Shown: positions 1 through 5,825 of the stretch, piece after piece | How the letters are laid out: each line of letters opens with the position of its first letter | How positions within the stretch are numbered: position 1 is the first letter of the stretch | Source of the DNA: Burkholderiales bacterium | Lineage (GTDB): Bacteria; Pseudomonadota; Gammaproteobacteria; Burkholderiales; Ga0077523 | Reading direction: 5' to 3' | NCBI GenBank assembly: GCA_025459035.1 | Contig: JALORJ010000186.1 | Coordinates: forward strand, 1-5,825 | Length of the DNA: 5,825 nt | Program-made: the position numbers and the translations under genes | The notes under the pieces: model-generated | Databases searched by the model: none | What the model was told of the DNA's origin: nothing | Seen by the model: the letters and a program-made list of their open reading frames with translations, nothing else

Positions 1-1
1 C

Positions 2-610
2 GACGGGCGCGAGATGACCGCGGCGCTGGCCGAGGCGCCGGCCGATCTCATCGTGCTCGACCTGATGCTTCCGGGCGAGGACGGGCTCGCGCTGTGCCGC
101 CGGCTGCGCACCGGGGGCAGCGCCGTGGCCGTCATCATGCTGACGGCGAAGGGCGACGACGCCGATCGCATCACCGGGCTCGACGCGGGTGCCGACGACT
201 ATCTGCCCAAGCCGTTCAACCCGCGCGAGCTGGTGGCGCGCATCCACGCCGTCCTGCGCCGCGGCACGGCCGTGCCGGCGCCGGTGCCGGCCGACGATCC
301 GCCGCCGATCCGCTTCGGGCCGTTCGTGCTCGACGTCGCGATGCGGCGCCTCGAGCGCGACGGTCAGCCGGTCGCGATGACTTCGGGCGAGTTCGCGCTG
401 CTGCGCGCGCTCGCGATGCACGCCGGCATGCCGCTCACGCGCGAGCGCCTGATGGAACTCGCCCGCGGCCGCGAGTACGACCAGACCGACCGCGCGATCG
501 ACGTGCAGGTGTCGCGCGTGCGCAAGCTGATCGAGGACGACCCGTCGAAGCCGCGCTGGCTGCAGACGGTCTGGGGCCTGGGCTACGTGTTCGTGGTGCC
601 ACCGCAGTGA
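2..610 (+). CDS. ompR: OmpR-type response regulator, 5' end missing
   Basis: DNA-binding response regulator that takes phosphate from its partner sensor kinase and acts on promoters, classically those of envelope and osmoregulated genes. The frame is open from base 2, so the start lies left of the window; by comparison with E. coli OmpR about 35 residues are missing. The receiver part keeps VLDLMLPGEDGL with the phospho-accepting Asp at bases 59-61, the switch Thr of MLTAKG at 143-145, and the conserved Lys of PKPFNPRELVARI at 209-211. A short Ala/Pro-rich linker (about 268-300) leads to an OmpR/PhoB winged helix: TSGEFALLRAL, then LARGREY, IDVQVSRVRKLIEDDP and QTVWGLGYVFV. These strings match E. 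coli OmpR almost word for word as remembered, which is why it is named ompR rather than a generic family member. The stop TGA at 608-610 overlaps the GTG start of the kinase gene, so the two are co-transcribed. The in-frame ATG at base 14 is internal, not the true start. Confidence 0.93.
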   Translation, partial: DGREMTAALAEAPADLIVLDLMLPGEDGLALCRRLRTGGSAVAVIMLTAKGDDADRITGLDAGADDYLPKPFNPRELVARIHAVLRRGTAVPAPVPADDPPPIRFGPFVLDVAMRRLERDGQPVAMTSGEFALLRALAMHAGMPLTRERLMELARGREYDQTDRAIDVQVSRVRKLIEDDPSKPRWLQTVWGLGYVFVVPPQ

Positions 611-1983
611 CCGACGCCGTGGTCGCGGTCCGTCCGGGGTGGCGTCGCTGGCTGCGCGTGCCGTGGCCGCAGTCGCTGCTCGCGCGCATGGTGCTGCTGA
701 TCGTGCTGCTGCTGGTCGCGGGGCAGGTCGCGTGGATCCAGTTCTATCGGTTCGCCACCGCGCGCACGCACTCCGAGCAGCTCGCGTCGAACATCGTCGG
801 CGTGCTGAACACCGTCAGCGCCGCGCTCGACACGATGCCCGCTGCGGCGCGGCGCAAGTTCAGCGAGCGCCTGCCCGCGCAGCAGAACGTCCGCCTGCTC
901 CCGGCGACGAACTGGGCCGGGGAGGACGCCGCGGTGCCGCAGTCGCCGCTGCACGCGGCGGTCGCCGACGAACTGAAGCGCCGCACCGGCGGCAACGCCC
1001 AGGCGATCGCGATCCTCGAGGACGCCGACCATTCGCTTTGGGTGAAGATCCGCGTCAAGCAGCAGGCCTGGTGGGTCGTGTTCCCGCCCGACGCGTTCGG
1101 TCCGACCTCGGTGGCGTGGCTGGGCTGGAGCGCGATGAGCCTCGGGCTTGCGCTGGCCGGCGGCCTCGCGCTGATGCTCCGGGTCAACCGGCCGCTCGGC
1201 GCGCTGACGGCAGCCGCTGCCGCGATCGCCGCGGGCCGCACGCCGCCGCCGCTGCCCGAGCGCGGCCCGTTCGAGATCCGGACGCTGTCGGCCGCGTTCA
1301 ATCGCATGACCACCGCGCTGCAGGCCCAGGAACACAACCGCGCCGTGCTGCTGGCCGGCGTGTCGCACGACCTGCGCACGCCGCTGTCGCGGCTGCGGCT
1401 CGCGCTCGAGATGTCGCGCGCGCGCCTGCCCGACGCCACGCGCGACGGCATGGAGCAGGACATCGAGGACATGGACGCGATCATCGACCAGTTCCTCGAG
1501 TTCGCGCGCGACGGCGCGGCCGAGACCGCCGATCCGGTCGCCGACCTCAACGGCCTCGTGCGCCACCTGGCCGATCGTTACGAGAAGCGCGGTGCCCCGG
1601 TGCGCGTGCACCTGCGGCGCCTGCCGCCGCTTCGGCTCAAGCCGCTCGCGGTGCAGCGGATGATCACCAACCTCGTCGACAACGCGCTCCGCCACGGCGC
1701 CGGGGATGTCGAGATCGAGACGCGGCGCGACGGCGCCCATGCGGTGCTGACCGTCCTTGATCGTGGGCCCGGCATTCCCGAGGACGCGCTCGAGCGCGTG
1801 ATGCAGCCGTTCACGCGGCTCGAGACGGCGCGCAGCGACGCAGGCGGCTCGGGACTCGGGCTCGCGATCGTCGACCGCGTCGCGCGCATGCACGGCGGCG
1901 CGGTCACGCTGTCGGCGCGCGACGGAGGCGGGCTGGAGGCGCGCGTGGAGCTGCCCGTCGAGGGCCGTTCCGAGCGCGTCTGA
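607..1983 (+). CDS. envZ: EnvZ-type sensor histidine kinase
   Basis: Inner-membrane sensor kinase/phosphatase (458 residues, near the 450 of E. coli EnvZ) that sets the phosphorylation state of the OmpR partner encoded just upstream. The start is taken as GTG 607, which overlaps the regulator stop as GTGA; the frame stays open upstream, but that part is only a shadow of ompR. Layout: a basic N-terminal tail; membrane segment 1 at about 28-50; a periplasmic domain of about 115 residues with no recognised fold; membrane segment 2 at about 169-191; and a HAMP linker from about 192 (VNRPLGAL). The dimerisation/phosphotransfer helix follows, with AGVSHDLRTPLSRLRLALEM, the phospho-accepting His254 and the phosphatase-associated Thr258. 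The ATPase domain has an N box NLVDNALRHG (Asn355, Asn359), G1 box DRGPGIP (from Asp385) and G2 box GGSGLGLAIV (413-422). All catalytic motifs are intact. The HAMP and catalytic core resemble EnvZ closely; the periplasmic part is the divergent one, so the signal sensed cannot be read from sequence. No strong ribosome binding site is visible, consistent with translational coupling. Confidence 0.93.
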   Translation: MTDAVVAVRPGWRRWLRVPWPQSLLARMVLLIVLLLVAGQVAWIQFYRFATARTHSEQLASNIVGVLNTVSAALDTMPAAARRKFSERLPAQQNVRLLPATNWAGEDAAVPQSPLHAAVADELKRRTGGNAQAIAILEDADHSLWVKIRVKQQAWWVVFPPDAFGPTSVAWLGWSAMSLGLALAGGLALMLRVNRPLGALTAAAAAIAAGRTPPPLPERGPFEIRTLSAAFNRMTTALQAQEHNRAVLLAGVSHDLRTPLSRLRLALEMSRARLPDATRDGMEQDIEDMDAIIDQFLEFARDGAAETADPVADLNGLVRHLADRYEKRGAPVRVHLRRLPPLRLKPLAVQRMITNLVDNALRHGAGDVEIETRRDGAHAVLTVLDRGPGIPEDALERVMQPFTRLETARSDAGGSGLGLAIVDRVARMHGGAVTLSARDGGGLEARVELPVEGRSERV

Positions 1984-1985
1984 CC

Positions 1986-2007
1986 GCGCCGCCGGATCAC
2001 GCGGCGC
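1986..2007 (+). terminator. Hairpin just after envZ, possible terminator
   Basis: GCGCCGC (1986-1992) and GCGGCGC (2001-2007) form a perfect 7-bp stem around an 8-base loop, two bases after the envZ stop. No T tract follows. It may stabilise the mRNA 3' end or assist termination, but stems of this size arise often by chance in such GC-rich DNA. Confidence 0.3.
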
Positions 2008-2054
2008 ATCGCGCATCACCGAGACCCGCCAAGGCGCGCACGGGCGCGGGCTCC

Positions 2055-2072
2055 AGCGCACCCGCGTGCGCT
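2055..2072. terminator. 7-bp hairpin in mid-gap, possible two-way terminator
   Basis: AGCGCAC (2055-2061) and GTGCGCT (2066-2072) are perfect inverted copies around the four-base loop CCGC. The stem is the same on both strands and lies between convergent genes, as expected of a shared terminator. A possible outer extension pairs GGCTC (2049-2053) with GAGCC (2084-2088). No T run flanks it, so the role is uncertain. Confidence 0.3.
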
Positions 2073-2100
2073 CCGGTCGGCGCGAGCCGTCCGCCGGACA

Positions 2101-2140
2101 CGGTGGCGACTCGCGCGGCGGGCGCCACCGGCACGGTGGT
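2101..2140 (-). terminator. Overlapping hairpins at the ispF 3' end
   Basis: CGGTGGCG (2101-2108) pairs perfectly with CGCCACCG (2123-2130) across a 14-base loop. The right arm can instead pair with CGGTGG (2134-2139) as CCACCG-GCA-CGGTGG, a 6-bp stem with a 3-base loop that abuts the ispF stop codon (2140-2142). The two folds share an arm and exclude each other. The position suggests ispF mRNA end formation; there is no T tract. Confidence 0.35.
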
Positions 2141-2637
2141 CAGGCCGCGCGCCACACCAGCACCACCGCCTCGGTCGCGATGCCTTCGCCGCGACCCAGC
2201 GCCCCGAGCCGTTCGGCGGTCTTCGCCTTCACGTTGACGTCGCCCGGGGCGAGCCCGAGGTCGGCGGCGATGTGTTCGACCATGCGCGGCACGTACGCCG
2301 CGAGCTTCGGCGCCTGTGCGATCACCGTCGCATCGACGTTGCCGATCGTGAAGCCTGCGGCGCGCACGCGGGCCGCGATCTCCCGCAGCAGCACGCGGCT
2401 GTCCGCACCGGCGAAGGTCGGATCGGCGTCGGGGAAATGGCGGCCGATGTCGCCCAGCGCGGTCGCGCCGAGCAGCGCATCGCCGATCGCGTGCAGCAGC
2501 GCGTCGGCGTCCGAGTGGCCGAGCAGTCCGCGGGGATGCGGGATCGTGACGCCGCCCAGCACCAGCGGTCGGCCGTCGACGAGCGCATGCACGTCGAAGC
2601 CCTGGCCGACGCGCGGGACGATGACGCGATCGGTCAT
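2140..2637 (-). CDS. ispF: 2-C-methyl-D-erythritol 2,4-cyclodiphosphate synthase (IspF)
   Basis: Cytosolic enzyme of the MEP isoprenoid pathway. It cyclises 4-diphosphocytidyl-2-C-methylerythritol 2-phosphate to 2-C-methylerythritol 2,4-cyclodiphosphate, releasing CMP. The product is 165 residues, a normal full length. Visible family motifs are VGQGFDVHAL near the N-terminus, with metal-binding Asp15 and His17; GHSDADALLHAIGDALLGA (40-58), with the third metal ligand His49; LGDIGRHFPDADP (61-73); and KTAERLG (139-145) with the conserved Thr-x-Glu that contacts the nucleotide. Nothing is missing. The ATG at 2637-2635 lies 4 bases after the ispD stop, and an SD-like GGTGAG (2646-2641) overlaps that stop with short spacing, so translation is probably coupled to ispD. 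Some bacteria fuse IspD and IspF in one protein; here they are separate. Confidence 0.97.
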   Translation of the reverse strand: MTDRVIVPRVGQGFDVHALVDGRPLVLGGVTIPHPRGLLGHSDADALLHAIGDALLGATALGDIGRHFPDADPTFAGADSRVLLREIAARVRAAGFTIGNVDATVIAQAPKLAAYVPRMVEHIAADLGLAPGDVNVKAKTAERLGALGRGEGIATEAVVLVWRAA

Positions 2638-2641
2638 GCGC

Positions 2642-3364
2642 TCACCGCACCGTCGGCGGGTGCGCCGCGAGCCAGCGCTCGGCCACGCCGAGGTCGGCCG
2701 GGAGCGTCACCTTCAGGCTGGCGGTGTCGCCCTGCACCAGTCGCACGCGGTACCCGACGCGCTCCATCGCGGCCGCCTCGTCGGTGAGCGACGCGACATC
2801 GCCATCGGACAACGCGGCGCGCAGCAGGCCGTAGCGGAACATCTGCGGCGTCTGCGCCGCCCACAGGCCCGCGCGCGGCACGGTCTCGGCGATCGCGCCG
2901 TCCGGCGCGGCGCGCTTGAGGGTGTCGGTGACGGGGATCGCCGCGATGCCGCCCACGGGATCGTCCGCGAGCGCCACGACCATGCGATCGACGAGCCCCG
3001 GCGCGACGCACGGGCGCGCCGCGTCGTGCACCAGCACCCAGTCGTCGGCGGCGACGGCGCGCTGCATCGCCGCGAGCCCGTTGCGCACGGTCTCGGCGCG
3101 GGCCGCGCCGCCGACGGCATGCACCTGCAGCGCGGGCGCGTCGGCGAACACGGGGGCGACGCGCGCGTCGAACAGCTCGTCGTCCTGCGACACCACGACG
3201 TGCACCGACGCGATCGCGGGATGCGCGAGCAGTGCCGCGAGCGTGTGGGCGATCAGCGGGCGGCCGAGGATCGGCACGTACTGCTTCGGCAGCGCATGGC
3301 CGAAGCGCAGCCCGGCCCCGGCAGCGGGGACGAGCGCGTGGTGGCGGACGGGCGCGATCGACAT
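2642..3364 (-). CDS. ispD: 2-C-methyl-D-erythritol 4-phosphate cytidylyltransferase (IspD)
   Basis: Cytosolic enzyme of the MEP pathway. It joins CTP and 2-C-methylerythritol 4-phosphate to give 4-diphosphocytidyl-2-C-methylerythritol and pyrophosphate, two steps before IspF. With the ATG at 3364-3362 it has 240 residues, the usual family size. The nucleotide-binding signature PAAGAGLRFGHALPKQY (13-29) contains Arg20 and Lys27, the same numbers as the E. coli catalytic residues. VHDAARPC (112-119) is the metal/CTP site. PVTDTLKR, LWAAQTPQMF, LTDEAAAME and the C-terminal SLKVTLPADL (Lys218) also match the family. The frame stays open upstream to a TTG at 3439, but those extra 25 residues have no family counterpart and precede the conserved start, so ATG 3364 is preferred. 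No clear Shine-Dalgarno sequence is seen. It is the first gene of the ispD-ispF unit and is divergent from mfd. Confidence 0.96.
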   Translation of the reverse strand: MSIAPVRHHALVPAAGAGLRFGHALPKQYVPILGRPLIAHTLAALLAHPAIASVHVVVSQDDELFDARVAPVFADAPALQVHAVGGAARAETVRNGLAAMQRAVAADDWVLVHDAARPCVAPGLVDRMVVALADDPVGGIAAIPVTDTLKRAAPDGAIAETVPRAGLWAAQTPQMFRYGLLRAALSDGDVASLTDEAAAMERVGYRVRLVQGDTASLKVTLPADLGVAERWLAAHPPTVR

Positions 3365-3384
3365 GGCGGCGCGAAGTGTCGCAT

Positions 3385-3400
3385 CGCCGCGGCCGCGGCG
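3385..3400. repeat. 16-bp perfect palindrome upstream of ispD
   Basis: CGCCGCGGCCGCGGCG is its own reverse complement over all 16 bases, centred between 3392 and 3393. Its near edge is 20 bases upstream of the ispD ATG, in the probable 5' leader. It could be an operator or a leader hairpin that affects ispD translation, or simply a chance product of GC-rich sequence. Confidence 0.4.
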
Positions 3401-3464
3401 CGTGACCGCGCAGGGCCGTGCGCCGGACGCGCGCGGCAACGACCGCGTGACGCCGCCCGCTTCC

Positions 3465-3470
3465 TATAAT
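3465..3470 (+). promoter_or_regulatory. -10 box of the probable mfd promoter
   Basis: A perfect TATAAT hexamer stands in otherwise GC-rich DNA, 58 bases upstream of the mfd ATG, which places the transcription start near 3477. No good -35 box is present at 17-bp spacing (3442-3447 reads ACCGCG). The strand is chosen because it points to mfd; the reverse strand is considered in the findings. Confidence 0.6.
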
Positions 3471-3492
3471 CCGCGACCCTCGAATCCGCCTG

Positions 3493-3509
3493 CGACGCCG
3501 TGCGCGTCG
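3493..3509 (+). other. Small hairpin in the mfd leader
   Basis: CGACGC (3493-3498) and GCGTCG (3504-3509) form a 6-bp stem with a 5-base loop CGTGC, extendable by two G-U pairs. It ends about 20 bases before the mfd ATG, in a leader with no Shine-Dalgarno sequence. A function is not shown. Confidence 0.25.
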
Positions 3510-3528
3510 TGCGCTGCCCCGCGCTCCG

Positions 3529-5825
3529 ATGCTTGCTCCTCTTGCCGTTCCGCCCGCCGGCCAGCGCCACGTCGCCCCCGGACTGGCGGGGTCGTCCGAC
3601 GCCCTCGCGCTTGCGCAGCTCGCATCGGTGCGCCGCCCGCTGGCGGTGATCACGGCAGGCGCGACCGAGGCCCACCGGCTCGTCGCGGAGATGCGCTGGT
3701 TCGCGCCGGGGCTGCGCGTGCACCAGCTGCCCGACTGGGAGACGCTGCCGTACGACCAGTTCTCGCCGCACGAGGACCTGATCTCCGAGCGGCTCGAGAC
3801 GCTCTACCTGCTGATGCAGGACGCGGTCGACGTGGTCGTGGTCCCGGTCACCACCGCCCTGCTGCGGCTGCCGCCGCGCGCCTTCCTGTCCGCGTACACG
3901 TTCTTCTTCTCGCAGGGCGCGCGCCTCGATGCCGACGGCCTGCGCGCGCAGCTCGCCACCGCCGGGTACACGCACGTGTCGCAGGTCGTCGCACCCGGCG
4001 AGTTCAGCGTGCGCGGCGGCCTGATCGACCTGTTCCCGATGGGCTCGACGGTGCCGTACCGCATCGACCTCTTCGACGACGAGATCGAGTCGATCCGCAC
4101 CTTCGACGTCGACACGCAGCGCAGCATCTATCCCGTGAAGGACGTACGGCTGCTCCCCGCGCGCGAGTTCCCGCTCGACGAGGCGGGACGCACGCTGTTT
4201 CGCCGCCGCTTTCGCGAGGAATTCGACGGCGACCCGTCGAAGCGCCGCGTCTACAAGGACATCTCGAGCGGCGTCGTACCGGCGGGTGTCGAGTACTACC
4301 TGCCGCTGTTCTTCGAAGACACGGCGGTGCTCACCGACTACCTCGCACCGTCGGCCGTGATGGTGCTGCACGGCGACGTGCCGGCCGCGATCGCCGACTT
4401 CGCGCGCGACACCCGGTCGCGCTTCGAGCTGCTGCGTGGCGACAGCGCCCATCCGCTGCTGGCACCGGAGGCGCTGTACCTGCGCGACGAGGCGTTCTTC
4501 GCGGCCATCCGGCCGTTCGCGCGCATCGACCTGCGCGGTGCGGCCGGGCACGCCGATGCGGCGCCCGCGACGCTCGCGCTGCCGCCGCTCGCGGTCGACC
4601 GCCGGGCCGCCGATCCGCTGAGCGCGCTGCGGCACTGGCGCGACGGCTTCGCCGGGCGCGTGCTGCTGTGCGCCGAGAGCCTCGGGCGGCGCGAGACGAT
4701 GCTCGAGTTCCTCGGCGACCACGGCATCGAGGCCGCGCCGGTCGACGACTTCGGCGCGTTCGCGGGCGGCGGTGTCGCCCTCGGGCTGACCGTCGCGCCG
4801 CTGATCGACGGCTTCGTGCTGCCCGACGCGAGCGTCGCGATCGTCACCGAGACCGAGCTCTACGCCGCCACCGCACGTCGGCGCGGCGTACGCGAGCGCG
4901 AGCGCCGCACGTCGGCCGAGAACGTGCTGCGCGACCTGTCCGAGGTGGCGGTCGGCGATCCAGTCGTGCACGAGAACCACGGCATCGGGCGCTATCTGGG
5001 GCTGGTCTCGATGGACCACGGGGACGGCCCCGACGAGTTCCTGCTGCTCGAGTACGACGGCGGCGACAAGCTCTACGTGCCGGTCTCGCAGCTGCAGGTG
5101 ATCAGTCGCTACGCGGGTGCATCGCCCGACGCGGTGACGCTCCACAAGCTGGGCAGCGGCGACTGGGCCCGCGCGCGACGCAAGGCGGCGAAGCAGGTGC
5201 GCGACACCGCGGCCGAGCTGCTGAACCTCTACGCGCAGCGGGCGGCGCGCACCGGGCACGCGTTCCAGCTGTCGGCCGACGAGTACGCGCGCTTCGCCGA
5301 GGCCTTCCCGTTCGAGGAGACGCCGGACCAGCGCGGCGCGATCGAGGCCGTGATCCACGACCTGCAGTCGGGCCGACCGATGGACCGGCTGATCTGCGGC
5401 GACGTGGGCTTCGGCAAGACCGAGGTCGCGTTGCGCGCGGCGTTCGTCGCGGTCGCCGACGGCAAGCAGGTGGCGGTGCTGGTGCCGACGACGCTGCTGG
5501 CCGAGCAGCACTTCCAGAACTTCTCGGACCGCTTCGCCGACTGGCCCGTGAAGATCGCCGAGCTGTCGCGCTTCCGTTCAGCGAAGGAGTCCGCGGATGC
5601 GGTCGCCGGGCTCGCGTCGGGGGCGATCGACATCGTCATCGGCACGCACAAGCTGCTGTCGAAGGAGATCGCGTTCGCGCGTCTGGGCCTCGTCATCATC
5701 GACGAGGAACATCGCTTCGGCGTGCGCCAGAAGGAGCGGCTCAAGCAGCTGCGCGCCGAGGTCGACGTGCTCACCCTCACGGCCACACCGATCCCGCGCA
5801 CGCTCGCGATGTCGCTGGAAGGCCT
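3529..5825 (+). CDS. mfd: Transcription-repair coupling factor Mfd, 3' end missing
   Basis: ATP-driven DNA translocase that pushes or removes RNA polymerase stalled at DNA damage and recruits UvrA for nucleotide excision repair. The first 765 codons are in the window and the frame is unbroken to the right edge; the family is about 1,150 residues, so roughly 380 are missing. The N-terminal UvrB-like module shows DWETLPYD (69-76), SPHEDLISERLETLY and GEFSVRGGLIDLFP (157-170). The CarD-like RNA polymerase interaction domain spans about 470-530 (VGDPVVHENHGIGRYLGL to YVPVSQLQVISRYAG). The helicase motor then begins: ETPDQ, Walker A GDVGFGKT (624-631, Lys630), VPTTLLAEQH, SRFRSAKE, IGTHKLL, Walker B DEEHRFG (725-731) and TATPIPRTL (751-759). 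The second motor lobe, TRG motif and C-terminal domain lie outside. ATG 3529 is the first usable start after the -10 box; no Shine-Dalgarno sequence precedes it. The UvrB-like module plus RNA polymerase domain excludes RecG, which shares only the motor. Confidence 0.97.
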   Translation, partial: MLAPLAVPPAGQRHVAPGLAGSSDALALAQLASVRRPLAVITAGATEAHRLVAEMRWFAPGLRVHQLPDWETLPYDQFSPHEDLISERLETLYLLMQDAVDVVVVPVTTALLRLPPRAFLSAYTFFFSQGARLDADGLRAQLATAGYTHVSQVVAPGEFSVRGGLIDLFPMGSTVPYRIDLFDDEIESIRTFDVDTQRSIYPVKDVRLLPAREFPLDEAGRTLFRRRFREEFDGDPSKRRVYKDISSGVVPAGVEYYLPLFFEDTAVLTDYLAPSAVMVLHGDVPAAIADFARDTRSRFELLRGDSAHPLLAPEALYLRDEAFFAAIRPFARIDLRGAAGHADAAPATLALPPLAVDRRAADPLSALRHWRDGFAGRVLLCAESLGRRETMLEFLGDHGIEAAPVDDFGAFAGGGVALGLTVAPLIDGFVLPDASVAIVTETELYAATARRRGVRERERRTSAENVLRDLSEVAVGDPVVHENHGIGRYLGLVSMDHGDGPDEFLLLEYDGGDKLYVPVSQLQVISRYAGASPDAVTLHKLGSGDWARARRKAAKQVRDTAAELLNLYAQRAARTGHAFQLSADEYARFAEAFPFEETPDQRGAIEAVIHDLQSGRPMDRLICGDVGFGKTEVALRAAFVAVADGKQVAVLVPTTLLAEQHFQNFSDRFADWPVKIAELSRFRSAKESADAVAGLASGAIDIVIGTHKLLSKEIAFARLGLVIIDEEHRFGVRQKERLKQLRAEVDVLTLTATPIPRTLAMSLEG

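Larger units (their letters stand above)
1984..2139. other. Convergent intergenic region
   Basis: This 156-base gap separates the end of envZ (+) from the end of ispF (-). I see no supportable gene in it. It holds several perfect inverted repeats, listed separately, that could act as terminators for either side. None is followed by a run of T on either strand, so classic intrinsic termination is not clearly supported. Confidence 0.7.
3365..3528. promoter_or_regulatory. Divergent control region between ispD and mfd
   Basis: This 164-base region separates two divergent start codons and must carry the start signals for mfd and probably for ispD-ispF. It holds one conspicuous AT-rich island (3465-3470), a 16-bp palindrome (3385-3400) and a small hairpin (3493-3509). 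No additional gene is supported. Confidence 0.7.

Noticed and set aside
94..606. Upstream extension of the envZ frame to base 94
   Set aside because: This part overlaps ompR in another frame and encodes an Arg/Ala/His-rich string with no domain. The GTGA overlap at 607-610 gives a normal EnvZ length.
639..1760. 373-codon + strand frame inside envZ
   Set aside because: Arg/Ala-dominated translation in the wrong frame of envZ; a GC-content shadow.
583..2061. 492-codon open frame on the - strand opposite envZ
   Set aside because: It overlaps the whole of an intact EnvZ with all kinase motifs. The antisense translation is low-complexity Arg/His/Asp/Val-rich sequence without a family signature.
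3365..3439. 25-residue N-terminal extension of IspD from TTG 3439
   Set aside because: The extra residues have no counterpart in IspD proteins, and the ATG at 3364 places Arg20 and Lys27 at the usual positions.
2066..3469. 467-codon + strand frame opposite ispF and ispD
   Set aside because: Antisense to two well-conserved enzymes; Arg/His-rich translation with no domain.
2634..3653. 339-codon - strand frame overlapping ispD and the start of mfd
   Set aside because: Arg/Ala-rich repetitive translation in a wrong frame of ispD that also runs through the promoter region.
3253..5511. 752-codon open frame on the - strand opposite mfd
   Set aside because: It is antisense to a clear Mfd coding frame. 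The translation is rich in Arg, His, Val, Asp and Gln with no recognisable domain, typical of the reverse frame of GC-rich coding DNA.
1..5825. tRNA, rRNA, CRISPR, insertion sequence, phage or defence genes
   Set aside because: None of the expected sequences or repeat patterns was seen. All space is taken by five core genes and two short gaps.

Overview
This window is an ordinary, very GC-rich chromosomal stretch (above 70% GC by eye, not counted). It carries five protein-coding genes, all housekeeping or core regulatory. Gene content and protein sequences point to a proteobacterium. An OmpR/EnvZ pair very close to the enterobacterial one, together with an ispD-ispF pair divergent from mfd, fits Betaproteobacteria best. 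That lineage call is an inference from remembered gene order and was not tested by a search.

Layout, left to right. (1) Bases 2-610, + strand: the 3' part of an OmpR-type response regulator gene, cut by the window edge. (2) Bases 607-1983, + strand: its partner sensor kinase, EnvZ-type, starting at a GTG that overlaps the regulator stop (GTGA). (3) Bases 1984-2139: a convergent gap holding several short GC-rich inverted repeats that may end transcription from both sides. (4) Bases 2140-2637, - strand: ispF, and bases 2642-3364, - strand: ispD. These are two steps of the non-mevalonate (MEP) isoprenoid pathway, in the order ispD-ispF with only 4 bases between them. (5) Bases 3365-3528: a divergent control region with a perfect TATAAT. 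(6) Bases 3529-5825, + strand: the first 765 codons of mfd, the transcription-repair coupling factor, running off the right edge inside its helicase motor.

The genes form three units: ompR-envZ (osmotic/envelope signalling), ispD-ispF (isoprenoid precursor synthesis, translationally coupled) and mfd (rescue of stalled RNA polymerase and recruitment of nucleotide excision repair). The two divergent units probably share the short control region at 3365-3528. I found no mobile element, CRISPR array, tRNA, rRNA or phage gene, and no sign of a new biological system. The many long open frames on the opposite strands are explained by high GC content. The points most worth a second look are regulatory: a -10 box that may serve both directions, a 16-bp perfect palindrome upstream of ispD, and overlapping alternative hairpins after ispF.
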